A DNA stretch of 64,000 bases from Saccharopolyspora soli. Lineage in GTDB: Bacteria; Actinomycetota; Actinomycetes; Mycobacteriales; Pseudonocardiaceae. Shown one piece after another: positions 33,269 to 41,751 of the stretch (positions are counted from its first letter, which is position 1; every line of letters starts with the position of its first letter). The DNA lies in assembly GCF_022678645.1 (NCBI RefSeq), contig NZ_JALBWV010000010.1:117596-181595 (forward strand). Reading direction: 5' to 3'. The notes under the pieces are model-generated. The model was not told where the DNA came from. It did no database searches and saw nothing but the letters and a program-made list of their open reading frames with translations. The translations under genes and the position numbers were made by a program.

Positions 33269-33766
33269 GTGACCGAGCTGAATGCGACATCCGCTGCCCT
33301 GTTGGGACTACTGCACGAAGGTCCGAAGACCGGTGGCCAGCTGGTTGCTGCCGCCACCGAGCGCTTCGGAGGGTTCTTCAGCGTGACCCGCAGCCAGGTT
33401 TACCGCGAGCTGCCCGCGCTGACCGACGCTGGTCTGTTGCGCCTTGGCAAGCAGGGCCCGCGCTCCAGCCAGCAATACGCGATCACGGCTGCCGGTAAGC
33501 GCGCCTTCAAGTCGTGGCTGAACACCGAACCGGGACCGGACAACGTCCGCAGTCCGCTGATCCTCCGGCTGGTGTACTCGGGTTCCCTCACACCGAAGCA
33601 ACGCACCGGGCTGGTCGAGTCCGCACGCGCGCAGTACGCGGTGAAGATGGACGAGGCGAGGAACGCCGCCAAGACCGCCACCGACCCGTACGAGAAGGCC
33701 GCCGCGGACTTCACCGTGTCTTACAACCGGGCGATCATCAAGTTGCTGGACTCGATTCCGGACTGA
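33269..33766 (+). CDS. PadR-family transcriptional regulator
   Basis: The 165-residue protein has the PadR winged helix at the N-terminus: ALLGLLHEGPKTGGQLVAAA, FFSVTRSQVYRELPALTDAG and YAITAAGKRAFKSWL. A helical dimerisation domain follows (Vir-type C-terminal, TPKQRTGLVESARAQYAVKM). GTG 33269 puts the HTH at the usual place. PadR proteins usually repress a neighbouring transporter or detoxification gene and themselves; no obvious target is adjacent, so self-regulation through the palindrome upstream is most likely. Confidence 0.85.
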   Translation: MTELNATSAALLGLLHEGPKTGGQLVAAATERFGGFFSVTRSQVYRELPALTDAGLLRLGKQGPRSSQQYAITAAGKRAFKSWLNTEPGPDNVRSPLILRLVYSGSLTPKQRTGLVESARAQYAVKMDEARNAAKTATDPYEKAAADFTVSYNRAIIKLLDSIPD

Positions 33767-33850
33767 ACTCCTCCGGGAGTGGCGACGGGCGCAGCAGCCG
33801 CTCGTGACTGGCAACGGGCCGTCCTCGTGGGCGGCCCGTGCCCGGTGAAG

Positions 33851-33856
33851 TACGCT
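33851..33856 (+). promoter_or_regulatory. Putative -10 box (TACGCT) of prfB
   Basis: TACGCT ends 7 nt before GTG 33864, suggesting a leaderless prfB mRNA. Confidence 0.45.
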
Positions 33857-33863
33857 GAGCACT

Positions 33864-34970
33864 GTGAATCCCGACGTCGCCGCTGCGCTCAAAGAACTGT
33901 CCAACACGCTCGAAGGCATCGAGAGCGTGATGGATTTGGATGCGCTGCGCGCCAATATCGCGGAGCTCGAAACCGAGGCGGCCAAGCCCGACCTGTGGGA
34001 TGACGTCGAGCACGCGCAACGGGTCAGCAGTCAGCTCGTGCACCGGCAAGCCGAGCTGCGCAAGGTCACCGAGTTGCGGCAGCGCCTCGAAGACCTGGAA
34101 GTGCTCTACGAGCTCAGCGAGGACGAAGGTGACTCGGCCGGGCTGGCGGAGGCCGACGACGAGCGGGAACGCCTCAAGCAGGACCTCGACGGCCTCGAAG
34201 TGCGCACGCTGCTCTCCGGCGAGTACGACGGGCGCGAGGCGATGGTGACGATCCGCGCCGAAGCCGGTGGTGTCGACGCCGCCGACTTCGCCGAGATGCT
34301 GATGCGGATGTACCTGCGCTGGGCGGAGCGCCACTCCTACCAGGCCGAGGTCTACGACACCTCCTACGCCGAAGAAGCCGGTCTGAAGTCGGCGACGTTC
34401 CGGGTCAACGCCCCCTACGCCTACGGCACGCTCTCGGTCGAGCAGGGCACCCACCGGTTGGTGCGCATCTCCCCATTCGACAACCAGGGGCGGCGGCAGA
34501 CGTCGTTCGCCGGTGTCGAGGTGCTGCCCGTCGTGGAGGAGACCGACCACGTCGACATCCCGGAGAAGGACATCCGCGTCGATGTCTTCCGCTCCTCCGG
34601 GCCCGGTGGGCAGAGCGTGAACACCACCGACTCCGCCGTGCGCATCACGCACATCCCGACCGGCATCGTGGTGTCCTGCCAGAACGAGAAGTCGCAGCTG
34701 CAGAACAAGGCCGCGGCGATGCGCGTGCTGCAGTCCAAGCTGCTGGCCCGCAAGAAGGAGGAGGAGCGCGCCGAGCTGGACGCGCTCAAGGACAGCGGGT
34801 CGAGCTGGGGCAACCAGATGCGCTCCTACGTGCTGCACCCCTACCAGATGGTCAAGGACCTGCGCACCGACTACGAGGTGGGCAACCCCGAGGCGGTGCT
34901 CGACGGCGAGATCGACGGGTTCCTGGAGGCCGGGATCCGCTGGCGCCGCCAGCAGCAGAGCGTGGCCTGA
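33864..34970 (+). CDS. prfB: Peptide chain release factor 2
   Basis: The 368-aa factor recognises UGA and UAA. The SPF tripeptide at 203-205 marks RF2 rather than RF1, and GGQ at 248-250 is the peptidyl-tRNA hydrolysis motif. The frame is continuous from GTG 33864, so the programmed +1 frameshift that controls prfB in many bacteria is absent here. It lies upstream of ftsE-ftsX-smpB-ssrA, the conserved actinobacterial order. A -10 box 7 nt before the start suggests leaderless expression. Confidence 0.95.
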   Translation: MNPDVAAALKELSNTLEGIESVMDLDALRANIAELETEAAKPDLWDDVEHAQRVSSQLVHRQAELRKVTELRQRLEDLEVLYELSEDEGDSAGLAEADDERERLKQDLDGLEVRTLLSGEYDGREAMVTIRAEAGGVDAADFAEMLMRMYLRWAERHSYQAEVYDTSYAEEAGLKSATFRVNAPYAYGTLSVEQGTHRLVRISPFDNQGRRQTSFAGVEVLPVVEETDHVDIPEKDIRVDVFRSSGPGGQSVNTTDSAVRITHIPTGIVVSCQNEKSQLQNKAAAMRVLQSKLLARKKEEERAELDALKDSGSSWGNQMRSYVLHPYQMVKDLRTDYEVGNPEAVLDGEIDGFLEAGIRWRRQQQSVA

Positions 34971-35072
34971 CCAGTGCGGTCCGCAACGGGGTCGGCCGGG
35001 CGGCGAAGTCGCAGGTGAGCAGGGGTGCGGCCGCCGGTCCGGGTGAGGCGATGTCCCCCTAACGGTCGCGGG

Positions 35073-35078
35073 TAAACT
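35073..35078 (+). promoter_or_regulatory. Putative -10 box (TAAACT) of ftsEX
   Basis: TAAACT ends 8 nt before GTG 35087, with no Shine-Dalgarno between. Confidence 0.45.
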
Positions 35079-35086
35079 CACGCCCC

Positions 35087-35776
35087 GTGATCCGCCTTGA
35101 GCACGTGTCCAAGACGTACAAGACGTCGACCAGGCCCGCTCTCGACGATGTCTCGGTGGGCATCGACAGGGGCGAGTTCGTGTTCCTCATCGGGCCCTCG
35201 GGATCCGGGAAGTCGACGTTCATGCGGCTGCTGCTGCGGGAGGACGTGCCCAGCCGCGGCCGGGTCTTCGTCGCCGACTGGAACGTCGCCAAACTGCCGC
35301 GGCGCCGCGTCCCCCGGCTGCGCCAGCGCATCGGCTGCGTGTTCCAGGACTTCCGGCTGCTGAACAACAAGACCGTCGCGGAGAACGTCGCGTTCGCCCT
35401 GGAAGTGATCGGCAAGCCGCGCAACGACATCCGCCGGGTGGTGCCGCAGGTGCTGCAACTGGTCGGTCTCGACGGCAAGGCCGACCGGATGCCGCACGAG
35501 CTCTCCGGTGGTGAGCAGCAACGCGTGGCGATCGCGCGGGCCTTCGTCAACCGGCCGCTGGTGCTGCTCTGCGACGAGCCGACCGGAAACCTCGACCCCG
35601 ACACCAGCCAGGACATCATGCTGCTGCTGGAGCGGATCAACCGCACCGGCACCACAGTGATCATGGCCACCCACGACCACTCCATCGTCGACTCGATGCG
35701 GCGCCGCGTCGTCGAGCTCAGCCTCGGGCGGGTCATCCGCGACGACGCCCGCGGCGTCTACGGCGTCGGCCGCTGA
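35087..35776 (+). CDS. ftsE: Cell division ABC transporter ATP-binding protein FtsE
   Basis: The 229-aa ATPase has Walker [10 protein letters not shown] (36-44), signature LSGGEQQR, Walker B LLCDEPTG, and H-loop MATHDHS. FtsE works with FtsX at the division site to activate peptidoglycan hydrolases in step with septation. It is followed by ftsX after 65 bp on the same strand. Confidence 0.95.
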   Translation: MIRLEHVSKTYKTSTRPALDDVSVGIDRGEFVFLIGPSGSGKSTFMRLLLREDVPSRGRVFVADWNVAKLPRRRVPRLRQRIGCVFQDFRLLNNKTVAENVAFALEVIGKPRNDIRRVVPQVLQLVGLDGKADRMPHELSGGEQQRVAIARAFVNRPLVLLCDEPTGNLDPDTSQDIMLLLERINRTGTTVIMATHDHSIVDSMRRRVVELSLGRVIRDDARGVYGVGR

Positions 35777-35841
35777 CCCCCGCGGCGGCCCGGCACCCGA
35801 CTGAGGACAACACCCCCGACCGGCAGGAAAGCTGACACAAG

Positions 35842-36744
35842 ATGCGCGCGAGCTTCGTATTCAGCGAGGTCGTCAACGGCCTTCGGCGCAACGTGACGAT
35901 GACCATCGCGATGATCCTGACGACCGCTATCTCGGTCGGTCTGCTCGGCGGCGGTCTCCTCGTGGTCCGACTGATCGACAAGATGCAGGAGACCTACCAG
36001 GACCGCGTCGAGGTCGTGGTGTTCATGACCGACGACGTCAGCGCCAACGACAACACCTGCACCGCGCAGCCCTGCGCGAGCATCATGAGCGACCTCAAGC
36101 GCATCCCGGGCGTGGAGTCGGTGTCGTACGAGAACCGGCAGAAGGCGTTCGACAACTTCAACAAGGTCTTCGAGTCGCAGCCGGAGCTGCGCGACGTCGC
36201 CCGCATCGAGGCGATGCCCGCTTCGCTGCGCGTGAAGCTGACCGATCAGGAGCGCTTCCCGGCCCTGCAGGCGCAGTTCAGCGGGCGGCCCGGCGTGGAC
36301 AGCGTCGTTGACCAGGCCGAATACCTGAACCGGATGTTCGACGTGCTCAACGGAGTCCGCAATGCGACGTTCTCGATCGCGCTGGTGCAGGCGCTCGCGG
36401 CGTTGCTGCTGATCTCCAACACCATCCAGCTGTCGGCGTTCACCCGGCGCACCGAGACCGGCATCATGCGACTGGTCGGTGCCACCCGCTGGTACACCCA
36501 GCTGCCGTTCCTGCTGGAAGCGGTGGTCTCCGGACTCATCGGTGCGTTCCTGGCCATCGGCGGCCTGCTGATCGCCAAGGCCGCCTTCATCGACCGGGTC
36601 ATGGCGCCGGTGTTCAACACCGGCATCATCCCCAGCGTCGAGTGGGGCGACATCGCGCTGATCTCGCCGATCCTGCTGCTGGTCGCGGCGGCCGTCTCGG
36701 CGATCACCGGATACGTCACGCTCCGCCTCTACGTCCGCCTGTAG
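35842..36744 (+). CDS. ftsX: Cell division protein FtsX
   Basis: The 300-aa membrane protein has TM1 at about 22-45, then a large extracytoplasmic loop (about 50-165) that in homologues binds the hydrolase regulator RipC or similar. Three TM helices follow in the C-terminal FtsX domain ([20 protein letters not shown] is the family's conserved cytoplasmic coupling segment). The loop contains a Cys pair (NTCTAQPC) probably forming a disulfide, as in mycobacterial FtsX. Confidence 0.95.
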   Translation: MRASFVFSEVVNGLRRNVTMTIAMILTTAISVGLLGGGLLVVRLIDKMQETYQDRVEVVVFMTDDVSANDNTCTAQPCASIMSDLKRIPGVESVSYENRQKAFDNFNKVFESQPELRDVARIEAMPASLRVKLTDQERFPALQAQFSGRPGVDSVVDQAEYLNRMFDVLNGVRNATFSIALVQALAALLLISNTIQLSAFTRRTETGIMRLVGATRWYTQLPFLLEAVVSGLIGAFLAIGGLLIAKAAFIDRVMAPVFNTGIIPSVEWGDIALISPILLLVAAAVSAITGYVTLRLYVRL

Positions 36745-36754
36745 CGGGATTGCC

Positions 36755-36786
36755 GGTACCGCGGTTCGCGTTGCAACCGCGGTACC
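36755..36786 (+). terminator. Strong hairpin between ftsX and smpB
   Basis: A perfect 12-bp stem, GGTACCGCGGTT with AACCGCGGTACC, has an 8-nt loop. There is no T-run, so termination is likely but not certain. Confidence 0.55.
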
Positions 36787-36808
36787 GAAAGTCGCAAGAC
36801 AGGAAAGC

Positions 36809-36814
36809 TAGAGT
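36809..36814 (+). promoter_or_regulatory. Putative -10 box (TAGAGT) of smpB
   Basis: TAGAGT ends 7 nt before ATG 36822, suggesting a leaderless smpB transcript independent of ftsEX. Confidence 0.45.
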
Positions 36815-36821
36815 TGTTCTC

Positions 36822-37298
36822 ATGGTGAAGGAACGCGGTCGCAAGGTCATCGCGCAGAACCGCAAGGCGCGGCACGACTGGGCGGTGCTGGACAGCTACG
36901 AGACCGGCATCGTGCTGACCGGCACCGAGGTCAAGAGCCTGCGGCAGGGCAAGGCGCAGTTGGTCGACGGCTTCGCCACCGTCGACGACGGCGAGGTCTG
37001 GCTGCGCAACGTGCACATCCCCGAGTACACCGAGGGCACCTGGACCAACCACGAGCCGCGCCGGTCCCGCAAGCTGCTGCTGCACAAGCACGAGATCCTC
37101 CGGCTGATCGGCAAGATCAAGGAGAGCGGGCTGAGCCTGATCCCGATGGCGCTGTACTTCAGCGACGGCAAGGCCAAGGTCGAACTGGCCCTGGCCCGCG
37201 GCAAGAAGGCCCACGACAAGCGGCAGGACATGGCCAGGCGCGACGCGGATCGGGAGATCCAGCGGGCCATCGGCCGGGCCCGCAAAGGCATGCGGTAG
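36822..37298 (+). CDS. smpB: SsrA-binding protein SmpB
   Basis: The protein has 158 residues. The SmpB beta-barrel is recognisable from [38 protein letters not shown] and [16 protein letters not shown]. The basic C-terminal tail ([20 protein letters not shown]) becomes the helix that mimics the codon-anticodon in the decoding centre. SmpB delivers tmRNA, encoded 1 kb downstream, to stalled ribosomes. The next gene begins 2 bp after the stop. Confidence 0.95.
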   Translation: MVKERGRKVIAQNRKARHDWAVLDSYETGIVLTGTEVKSLRQGKAQLVDGFATVDDGEVWLRNVHIPEYTEGTWTNHEPRRSRKLLLHKHEILRLIGKIKESGLSLIPMALYFSDGKAKVELALARGKKAHDKRQDMARRDADREIQRAIGRARKGMR

Positions 37299-37300
37299 AG

Positions 37301-38200
37301 GTGCCGCCGAGCAGCGACGCGGATGTCCCGGCTTGGACGGCCGAGCTGGGGCTGCCCGGCCTGGTCGACGTCCACACGCACTTCCTGCCGGAGCGGGTGC
37401 TGCGCAAGGTCTGGGCGTTCTTCGACGAGGCCAGCACGCACTACGGCACCGAATGGGCGATCTTCTACCGGTATGCAGAGGAAACCCGGTTGCGGGTGCT
37501 CCGCGAGCTCGGGGTGACGACCTTCGCGCCGCTGGTCTACGCGCACAAGCCGGACATGGCGGCCTGGTTGACGGAGTGGGTGCTGGACTTCGCCCGGCGA
37601 ACGCCCGATGCGGTCCCCACCGCGACCATCTTCCCGGAGCCAACCGTCGCGGAATACCTGGCCAAGGCGCTCGACGCCGGAGCGCGGTGCGTGAAGGTGC
37701 ACGTCCAGGTCGGTGGTTTCGACCCGCGTGACCCGCTGCTGGACCCGGCCTGGGGGCTGCTCGCGGAGGCTGGTGTGCCGGTGGTGGTGCACTGCGGCAA
37801 CGGCCCGCGGCGCGGCGAGTACACCGGACTGGACGTGTTCGAGGACGTCCTGCGGCGCAATCCGCGGCTGGTCGCGGTGCTGGCGCACGCGGGGATGCCG
37901 GACTACGCCGCCGCGCTGGACCTCGTGGGCCGGTATCCGCGAGTGCACCTCGACACCACGATGGTCGGGGTGGCCTTCAGCGAGCAGTTCGCCCCGCTGC
38001 CGAACGACTGGGCAGCCCGGCTGGCCGGGAACGCCGACCGGATCGTGCTCGGCACCGACTTCCCGAACATCCCGTACCCCTACGCCGAGCAGCTCGCGGC
38101 GATCGCGACCTGGGCCGGGAATGAAGACCGGCTGGGCGCGGACTTCCTGCGCGCGGTGCTGCACGACACCCCGTCACGGCTGCTCGGACTGTCCGCTTGA
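37301..38200 (+). CDS. Amidohydrolase-2 family TIM-barrel hydrolase
   Basis: The 299-aa protein contains VDVHTHFLP with the metal-binding HxH of the amidohydrolase superfamily, CVKVHVQVGGFDPRD, PVVVHCGNGP, AVLAHAGMPDY and GTDFPNIPYPY with the catalytic Asp. These are the usual beta-strand ends of PF04909 enzymes, which include decarboxylases and lactonases. The substrate cannot be told. It starts 2 bp after smpB and so is probably co-translated, an arrangement also seen in other Pseudonocardiaceae-type genomes (recollection, not checked). Confidence 0.82.
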   Translation: MPPSSDADVPAWTAELGLPGLVDVHTHFLPERVLRKVWAFFDEASTHYGTEWAIFYRYAEETRLRVLRELGVTTFAPLVYAHKPDMAAWLTEWVLDFARRTPDAVPTATIFPEPTVAEYLAKALDAGARCVKVHVQVGGFDPRDPLLDPAWGLLAEAGVPVVVHCGNGPRRGEYTGLDVFEDVLRRNPRLVAVLAHAGMPDYAAALDLVGRYPRVHLDTTMVGVAFSEQFAPLPNDWAARLAGNADRIVLGTDFPNIPYPYAEQLAAIATWAGNEDRLGADFLRAVLHDTPSRLLGLSA

Positions 38201-38283
38201 TCGTTTCAGGGATATGGGAATGATCGCCGGATCGCGAGGCGTTATCCTGGTGTACACCGGTTCGAAAGCCGAGCCGGGAGCAA

Positions 38284-38651
38284 GGGGGTGAACGGTTTCG
38301 ACTCCGTACGTCGACCCAAGGGAAGCGTGCCGGTGCAGGCGGGAGACCACCGTGAGCGTCGCCGCAAATGAATAAGCGCCGACAAGAGTCAGCGCGAGTT
38401 CGCCCTCGCCGCCTGAGCGAGGAGCGACTCTGTCGGACCGGGATCGCCTCCGACCCGGAATCCGGCATCAGCTAGGAGGCTCTTACCGCCAGGTTCGGTC
38501 GCGGGACCTGGTGGGACACCAAACAGCGACTGGGCTTGTCACACCGGCTAGTTCGCGGGACCGGTGAAGCCGAGCAGAGACACAGCGGACTGCGCACGGA
38601 GAAGTCTTGGTGAAGCGACGGAGGACCCGGGTTCGATTCCCGGCACCTCCA
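38284..38651 (+). ncRNA. ssrA: Transfer-messenger RNA (tmRNA)
   Basis: The 368-nt RNA has tRNA-like ends that pair as GGGGGTG (38284-38290) with CACCTCC (38644-38650), a canonical GGTTTCGACT segment near the 5' end, and the T-arm GGGTTCGATTCCC near the 3' end. The tag frame at 38378-38416 reads ADKSQREFALAA then TGA. This matches the length and ending of actinobacterial tags such as that of M. tuberculosis. CCA is not encoded. It rescues ribosomes stalled on broken mRNA together with SmpB. Confidence 0.95.
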
Positions 38652-38662
38652 CTCCGCGATTG

Positions 38663-38694
38663 GAAACGCCCTGCTCACGCAGGGCGTTTCGCTT
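38663..38694 (+). terminator. tmRNA terminator
   Basis: A perfect 11-bp stem (GAAACGCCCTG with CAGGGCGTTTC) and a 6-nt loop are followed by GCTTT. Confidence 0.85.
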
Positions 38695-38713
38695 TATCGC
38701 TTCGTCATTGCTT

Positions 38714-38809
38714 TGGGGGTCGACCCCCCCAAGCCCCCCACGGTGCGGTGGCCACCGTCCAGTGGCTCCTTGCGCGGGGCAGCGTTTCCGGCCTGCTCTC
38801 GGACCAGCC
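38714..38809 (+). repeat. Stable-RNA tail element, copy T3
   Basis: It lies 20 bp after the tmRNA terminator. It starts with the hairpin GGGGGTCGACCCCC, then CCCCCCACGGTGCGGTGG as in T1/T2, and ends CCGGCCTG...CGGACCAGCC at the same spacing. The middle has diverged. The rest of the gap to 38962 shows nothing else. Confidence 0.6.
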
Positions 38810-38962
38810 CTCCAGGGTTCGAATAGGCTCCCCCAACGTCCACGCAATGGGAGGCTCGTGCTCGCATCTTTGCGTGGGTCTCCTTCGTTCGTGGTTGACC
38901 TTCTCACTGATGTCAGACTTTAGGGTTCCTTCGTCCGCGAACCGGAGAACGAAGGAGCGAGC

Positions 38963-40060
38963 ATGCCGGGAGTAGTGATCATTGGAGCGGGATCGGGTAT
39001 CGGCTTGTCGGTCGCCCGTCGATTCGCGCGCGAGGGGCTGTCGATCGCCCTGGTGGCACGGTCGGGGAACACGCTGAAGACCGTCGCCGACGCCCTGGTG
39101 CCCACTGGGGTGCCCGTTGTCGCTTTGACAGCGGACAGCACCGACCAGGCAGCGCTGAGGTCCGCTCTCGAGGGCGCGCGCGAGGAGTTCGGCGTGCCGG
39201 ACGTCGTGGTGTACAACGCGGCGATCATCCAACCCGACCTGCCCGGTGAGCTGTCCGTGCGAGCCCATCAGGATGCCTGGGCAGTCAACGTGGTCGGCGC
39301 GATCAGCGCCGCCGCGCACGTCGCACCCGACATGGCGCAGCGCGGCAGCGGTTCGTTCATCATCACGGGCGGAATGCCCGAGCCGAAGCCGGAGTACGTG
39401 AGCCTCTCCCTCGGGAAGGCTGGCGTGCGAGCCCTGGTGACGCTGTTGGACAAGCAGTACGGCCCAGCTGGCCTCCACGTGGCGACCGTGACCGTGGACG
39501 GCCCAGTCGCTCCGGGAACCGCGTTCGACCCGGACGACATCGCGGAGCACTACTGGCGGCTGCACACCCAACCGCGTCAGGCGTGGCAGCGGGAAATCGT
39601 CCACAGCGAGCAGGACGACCTGAGCCCGGAAGCGAGTACCCAACGCTGGGCTCGCGGTGTCGTGGGCGAACTGCTGGGTGCCTGGCAGAAAGCATTCGAT
39701 GAGCGGCGGACAAATGACATCGTCTCGCTGTTCACAGCGGACGCCCTCTTCCAGGGCATCGATCCGGAGCTGTTCATCGGTCCGGCGGCGATATCCGCGT
39801 ACTACGACAACGTCGCTGACGGCACAACGGCCGCCGTGGATGTACTGCACGGAATTGTGCTGGGCGAGGGAATGGTAGGTGGGTTCGCGAACGTGACCTT
39901 CACCGATTCCACGGGAGAGTCCCGTCCGATGCGCCTGTCCATCGTCGCCCAGCGCGTTGAGGGCGGCTGGCGAATCCGCCAGTACCATGCGGCGGCGCGC
40001 GCCGAGGTCACGGACCGGTCGGTCGTTCGAGTCGGCGGGACCGCACCGGATGGACTGTGA
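38963..40060 (+). CDS. SDR-like domain fused to a SnoaL/NTF2-like domain
   Basis: The protein has 365 residues. The N-terminal 215 residues are a short-chain dehydrogenase fold: GAGSGIG for cofactor binding, VVYNAA in place of NNAG, and GSFIITGGMP. The usual catalytic YxxxK is not present; the segment reads YVSLSLGKAG, with Leu at the Tyr position. After a linker, residues about 235-345 look like an NTF2/SnoaL-like domain (AWQKAFDERRTNDIVSLFTA ... GWRIRQYHAA). The fusion may be an enzyme with a changed activity or a sensor. It is monocistronic, about 150 bp after the tmRNA tail element. Confidence 0.7.
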   Translation: MPGVVIIGAGSGIGLSVARRFAREGLSIALVARSGNTLKTVADALVPTGVPVVALTADSTDQAALRSALEGAREEFGVPDVVVYNAAIIQPDLPGELSVRAHQDAWAVNVVGAISAAAHVAPDMAQRGSGSFIITGGMPEPKPEYVSLSLGKAGVRALVTLLDKQYGPAGLHVATVTVDGPVAPGTAFDPDDIAEHYWRLHTQPRQAWQREIVHSEQDDLSPEASTQRWARGVVGELLGAWQKAFDERRTNDIVSLFTADALFQGIDPELFIGPAAISAYYDNVADGTTAAVDVLHGIVLGEGMVGGFANVTFTDSTGESRPMRLSIVAQRVEGGWRIRQYHAAARAEVTDRSVVRVGGTAPDGL

Positions 40061-40230
40061 TCGCGGGCCCTGCGACGAGCACCGAAGAGTTCGGGTTGCG
40101 CCACGTCAGGCTTGGTGGTGTTCCCGGTTACCACGGAGAAAGCCCGGGTAACCGGGCTTCCGGCTGTTCGGGAGTGGATCAACTCGACGGCGGCTCCCGC
40201 GGCCGGGCCGGGATTCACGGTGCCAGGTAG

Positions 40231-40575
40231 CGGGCTACGCGGACGGCGGCCTGGCTCAGCGGCGCCGCGTCGGCGGCCAGGATCACCGCAGCACTGTCGC
40301 CCGACGATCATCGACGCGGTTTCGCCGCAGCGGTGGCCGCCTTGGTCGCCGAGTTCAACGCCTACCTCGACCGGGATCACGCCGACCCGGCTGCCGATCT
40401 CGTCGGCTACCGGCGGCACGCCAGCTGGCTCAACCACGACGAACTCGCCGCCATGAGCAGCGAACTTCGCGACGCGATCACGTCCTGGTTGGCCAACCCG
40501 CCCACCTCCGACCGCGGCCGACACCTGCTCAGCCCGATCCTCTTCCCCAGCGAAGAACCGCCCGCCGAATCCTGA
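40231..40575 (+). pseudogene. Probable C-terminal remnant of an ArsR-type regulator
   Basis: The in-frame segment after a stop at 40228 reads ...DDHRRGFAAAVAALVAEF, then GYRRHASWLNHDELAAMSS, and ends RGRHLLSPILFPSEEP. This resembles the C-terminal part of actinobacterial ArsR-like winged-helix regulators, with no DNA-binding part upstream. A GTG at 40333 could still make an 80-aa protein. The upstream 40061-40230 holds a small hairpin (AGCCCGGGTAACCGGGCT, about 40140-40158) likely ending the preceding gene. Confidence 0.4.
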
Positions 40576-40659
40576 TCAACAGGCACCCCGTCGGCCATGC
40601 GCTGTTGGGGTCGTCGACCCCGGTCTGACTGGGCGGAACGCGTGGGTGAGACTGATATC

Positions 40660-41403
40660 GTGCCTTCGGTGGAGCAGTCTGATTTCGCACCTCCTCGCCA
40701 CGGGTCCAGTGCCCGCGACGAGCTGGATCGCTCGGTTTCGCAGACTCTGAGCCGGGGACTCCAGGTGCTCGAAGTCCTCGCTGCCGAAGGTCGGCCGCTC
40801 ACCGCGCAGCAGATCGCGACAGCCCTCGGGCTGAGCCGTCCGGTCGTCTACCGCCTGCTCCGCACCCTCGCGCAGCACCACCTGCTGAGCACCGAAGTCG
40901 GCAACGGCCGGTACGACCTCGGGCTCGGGCTGCTGACCCTCTCGCGCAGCGTGCAGCGGGATCTCAGGCACGCGGCGTTCCCGATCATCAGATCGCTCGC
41001 GCAGGAACTCAACACCACGGCGGTCCTCGGACTGCGCGACGGCGACGAGGTCGTCTACGTGCTTGCGGTCGAGGCCGAGTTCGCCCGGATGGCGGTGCGT
41101 TCGAGGGAAGGTACGCGCAGACCGCTGCAGGCCAGCACCTCGGGACTCGCGCTGCGGCTGACGTTCGAGCCGAGCCCGGACGACGACGCCGAGTTGCGGC
41201 AGGCGCGGGCCGCCGGATTCGCCGCGCGTGACGTCGTCATGGGCTATCAGGCGACCGCGATCTCCGCGCCCGTCCCATCGGAAGCCGGGCCGAGCGAAGC
41301 GTGCGTGACGGTGCTGTTCCCGAACGTCATCGACGACATCGAGGACCGGGCCCCGCTCGTCGTCGACGCGGCCGAGCGGATCGCCGGGGTCGTGCGGATC
41401 TGA
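40660..41403 (+). CDS. IclR-family transcriptional regulator
   Basis: The 247-residue protein has an N-terminal winged helix (LSRGLQVLEVLAAEGRPLTA, then IATALGLSRPVVYRLLRTL) followed by an IclR effector domain (DLGLGLLTLSRSVQRDLRHA). GTG 40660 has GGTGAG 9 nt upstream; GTG 40642 is also possible. IclR proteins usually control degradation of aromatic or short organic acids. The target here is probably the CapA/transporter/SDR group that begins 350 bp downstream behind a 27-bp palindrome. Confidence 0.85.
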   Translation: MPSVEQSDFAPPRHGSSARDELDRSVSQTLSRGLQVLEVLAAEGRPLTAQQIATALGLSRPVVYRLLRTLAQHHLLSTEVGNGRYDLGLGLLTLSRSVQRDLRHAAFPIIRSLAQELNTTAVLGLRDGDEVVYVLAVEAEFARMAVRSREGTRRPLQASTSGLALRLTFEPSPDDDAELRQARAAGFAARDVVMGYQATAISAPVPSEAGPSEACVTVLFPNVIDDIEDRAPLVVDAAERIAGVVRI

Positions 41404-41751
41404 CCGCCACCGCCCGGCGCCGGGCTTGGAGTTGGCGCGGTGCTGCCTGCGTTGACGCCGGTCGATGACGTCGACCACCGAATCCCGCACGTTCGTTGCA
41501 GGCCACATTTGCATTGCAGGGCACCAGGTTCACCACGCGCGCGCGGACGCCGTCAATCGTTCCGGCGCGCTGATTCACGTCCGCATGCGTCTTGGTCGGG
41601 GTCGAGTCGGTGAAGCCTTCCGGCGTTGACTCGCGACTGCGCACTCCGTAGATTGATTGATATTCGAACAAGAGTTACGAATATCGGACAGGTGCGGATG
41701 TGACGACCCGGACCTGCGGAGCTGGGAACAGCGGAAGCGAGGGATCACGCG
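41404..41751. other. 348-bp regulatory gap between IclR and CapA genes
   Basis: No gene is supported. The last 100 bp are AT-richer than the surroundings and carry the inverted repeat listed separately. Confidence 0.5.
41659..41685. promoter_or_regulatory. 27-bp palindrome, likely IclR operator
   Basis: GATATTCG and CGAATATC form a perfect 8-bp inverted repeat with an 11-bp AT-rich spacer, 67 bp before the CapA-like gene. Confidence 0.5.

Noticed and set aside
33864..33960. Programmed +1 frameshift in prfB
   Set aside because: The frame is continuous from the start and no in-frame TGA with an internal Shine-Dalgarno is present.
39363..39713. Minus-strand short frame inside the SDR fusion gene
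   Set aside because: No family resemblance and opposite to a gene with clear domains.
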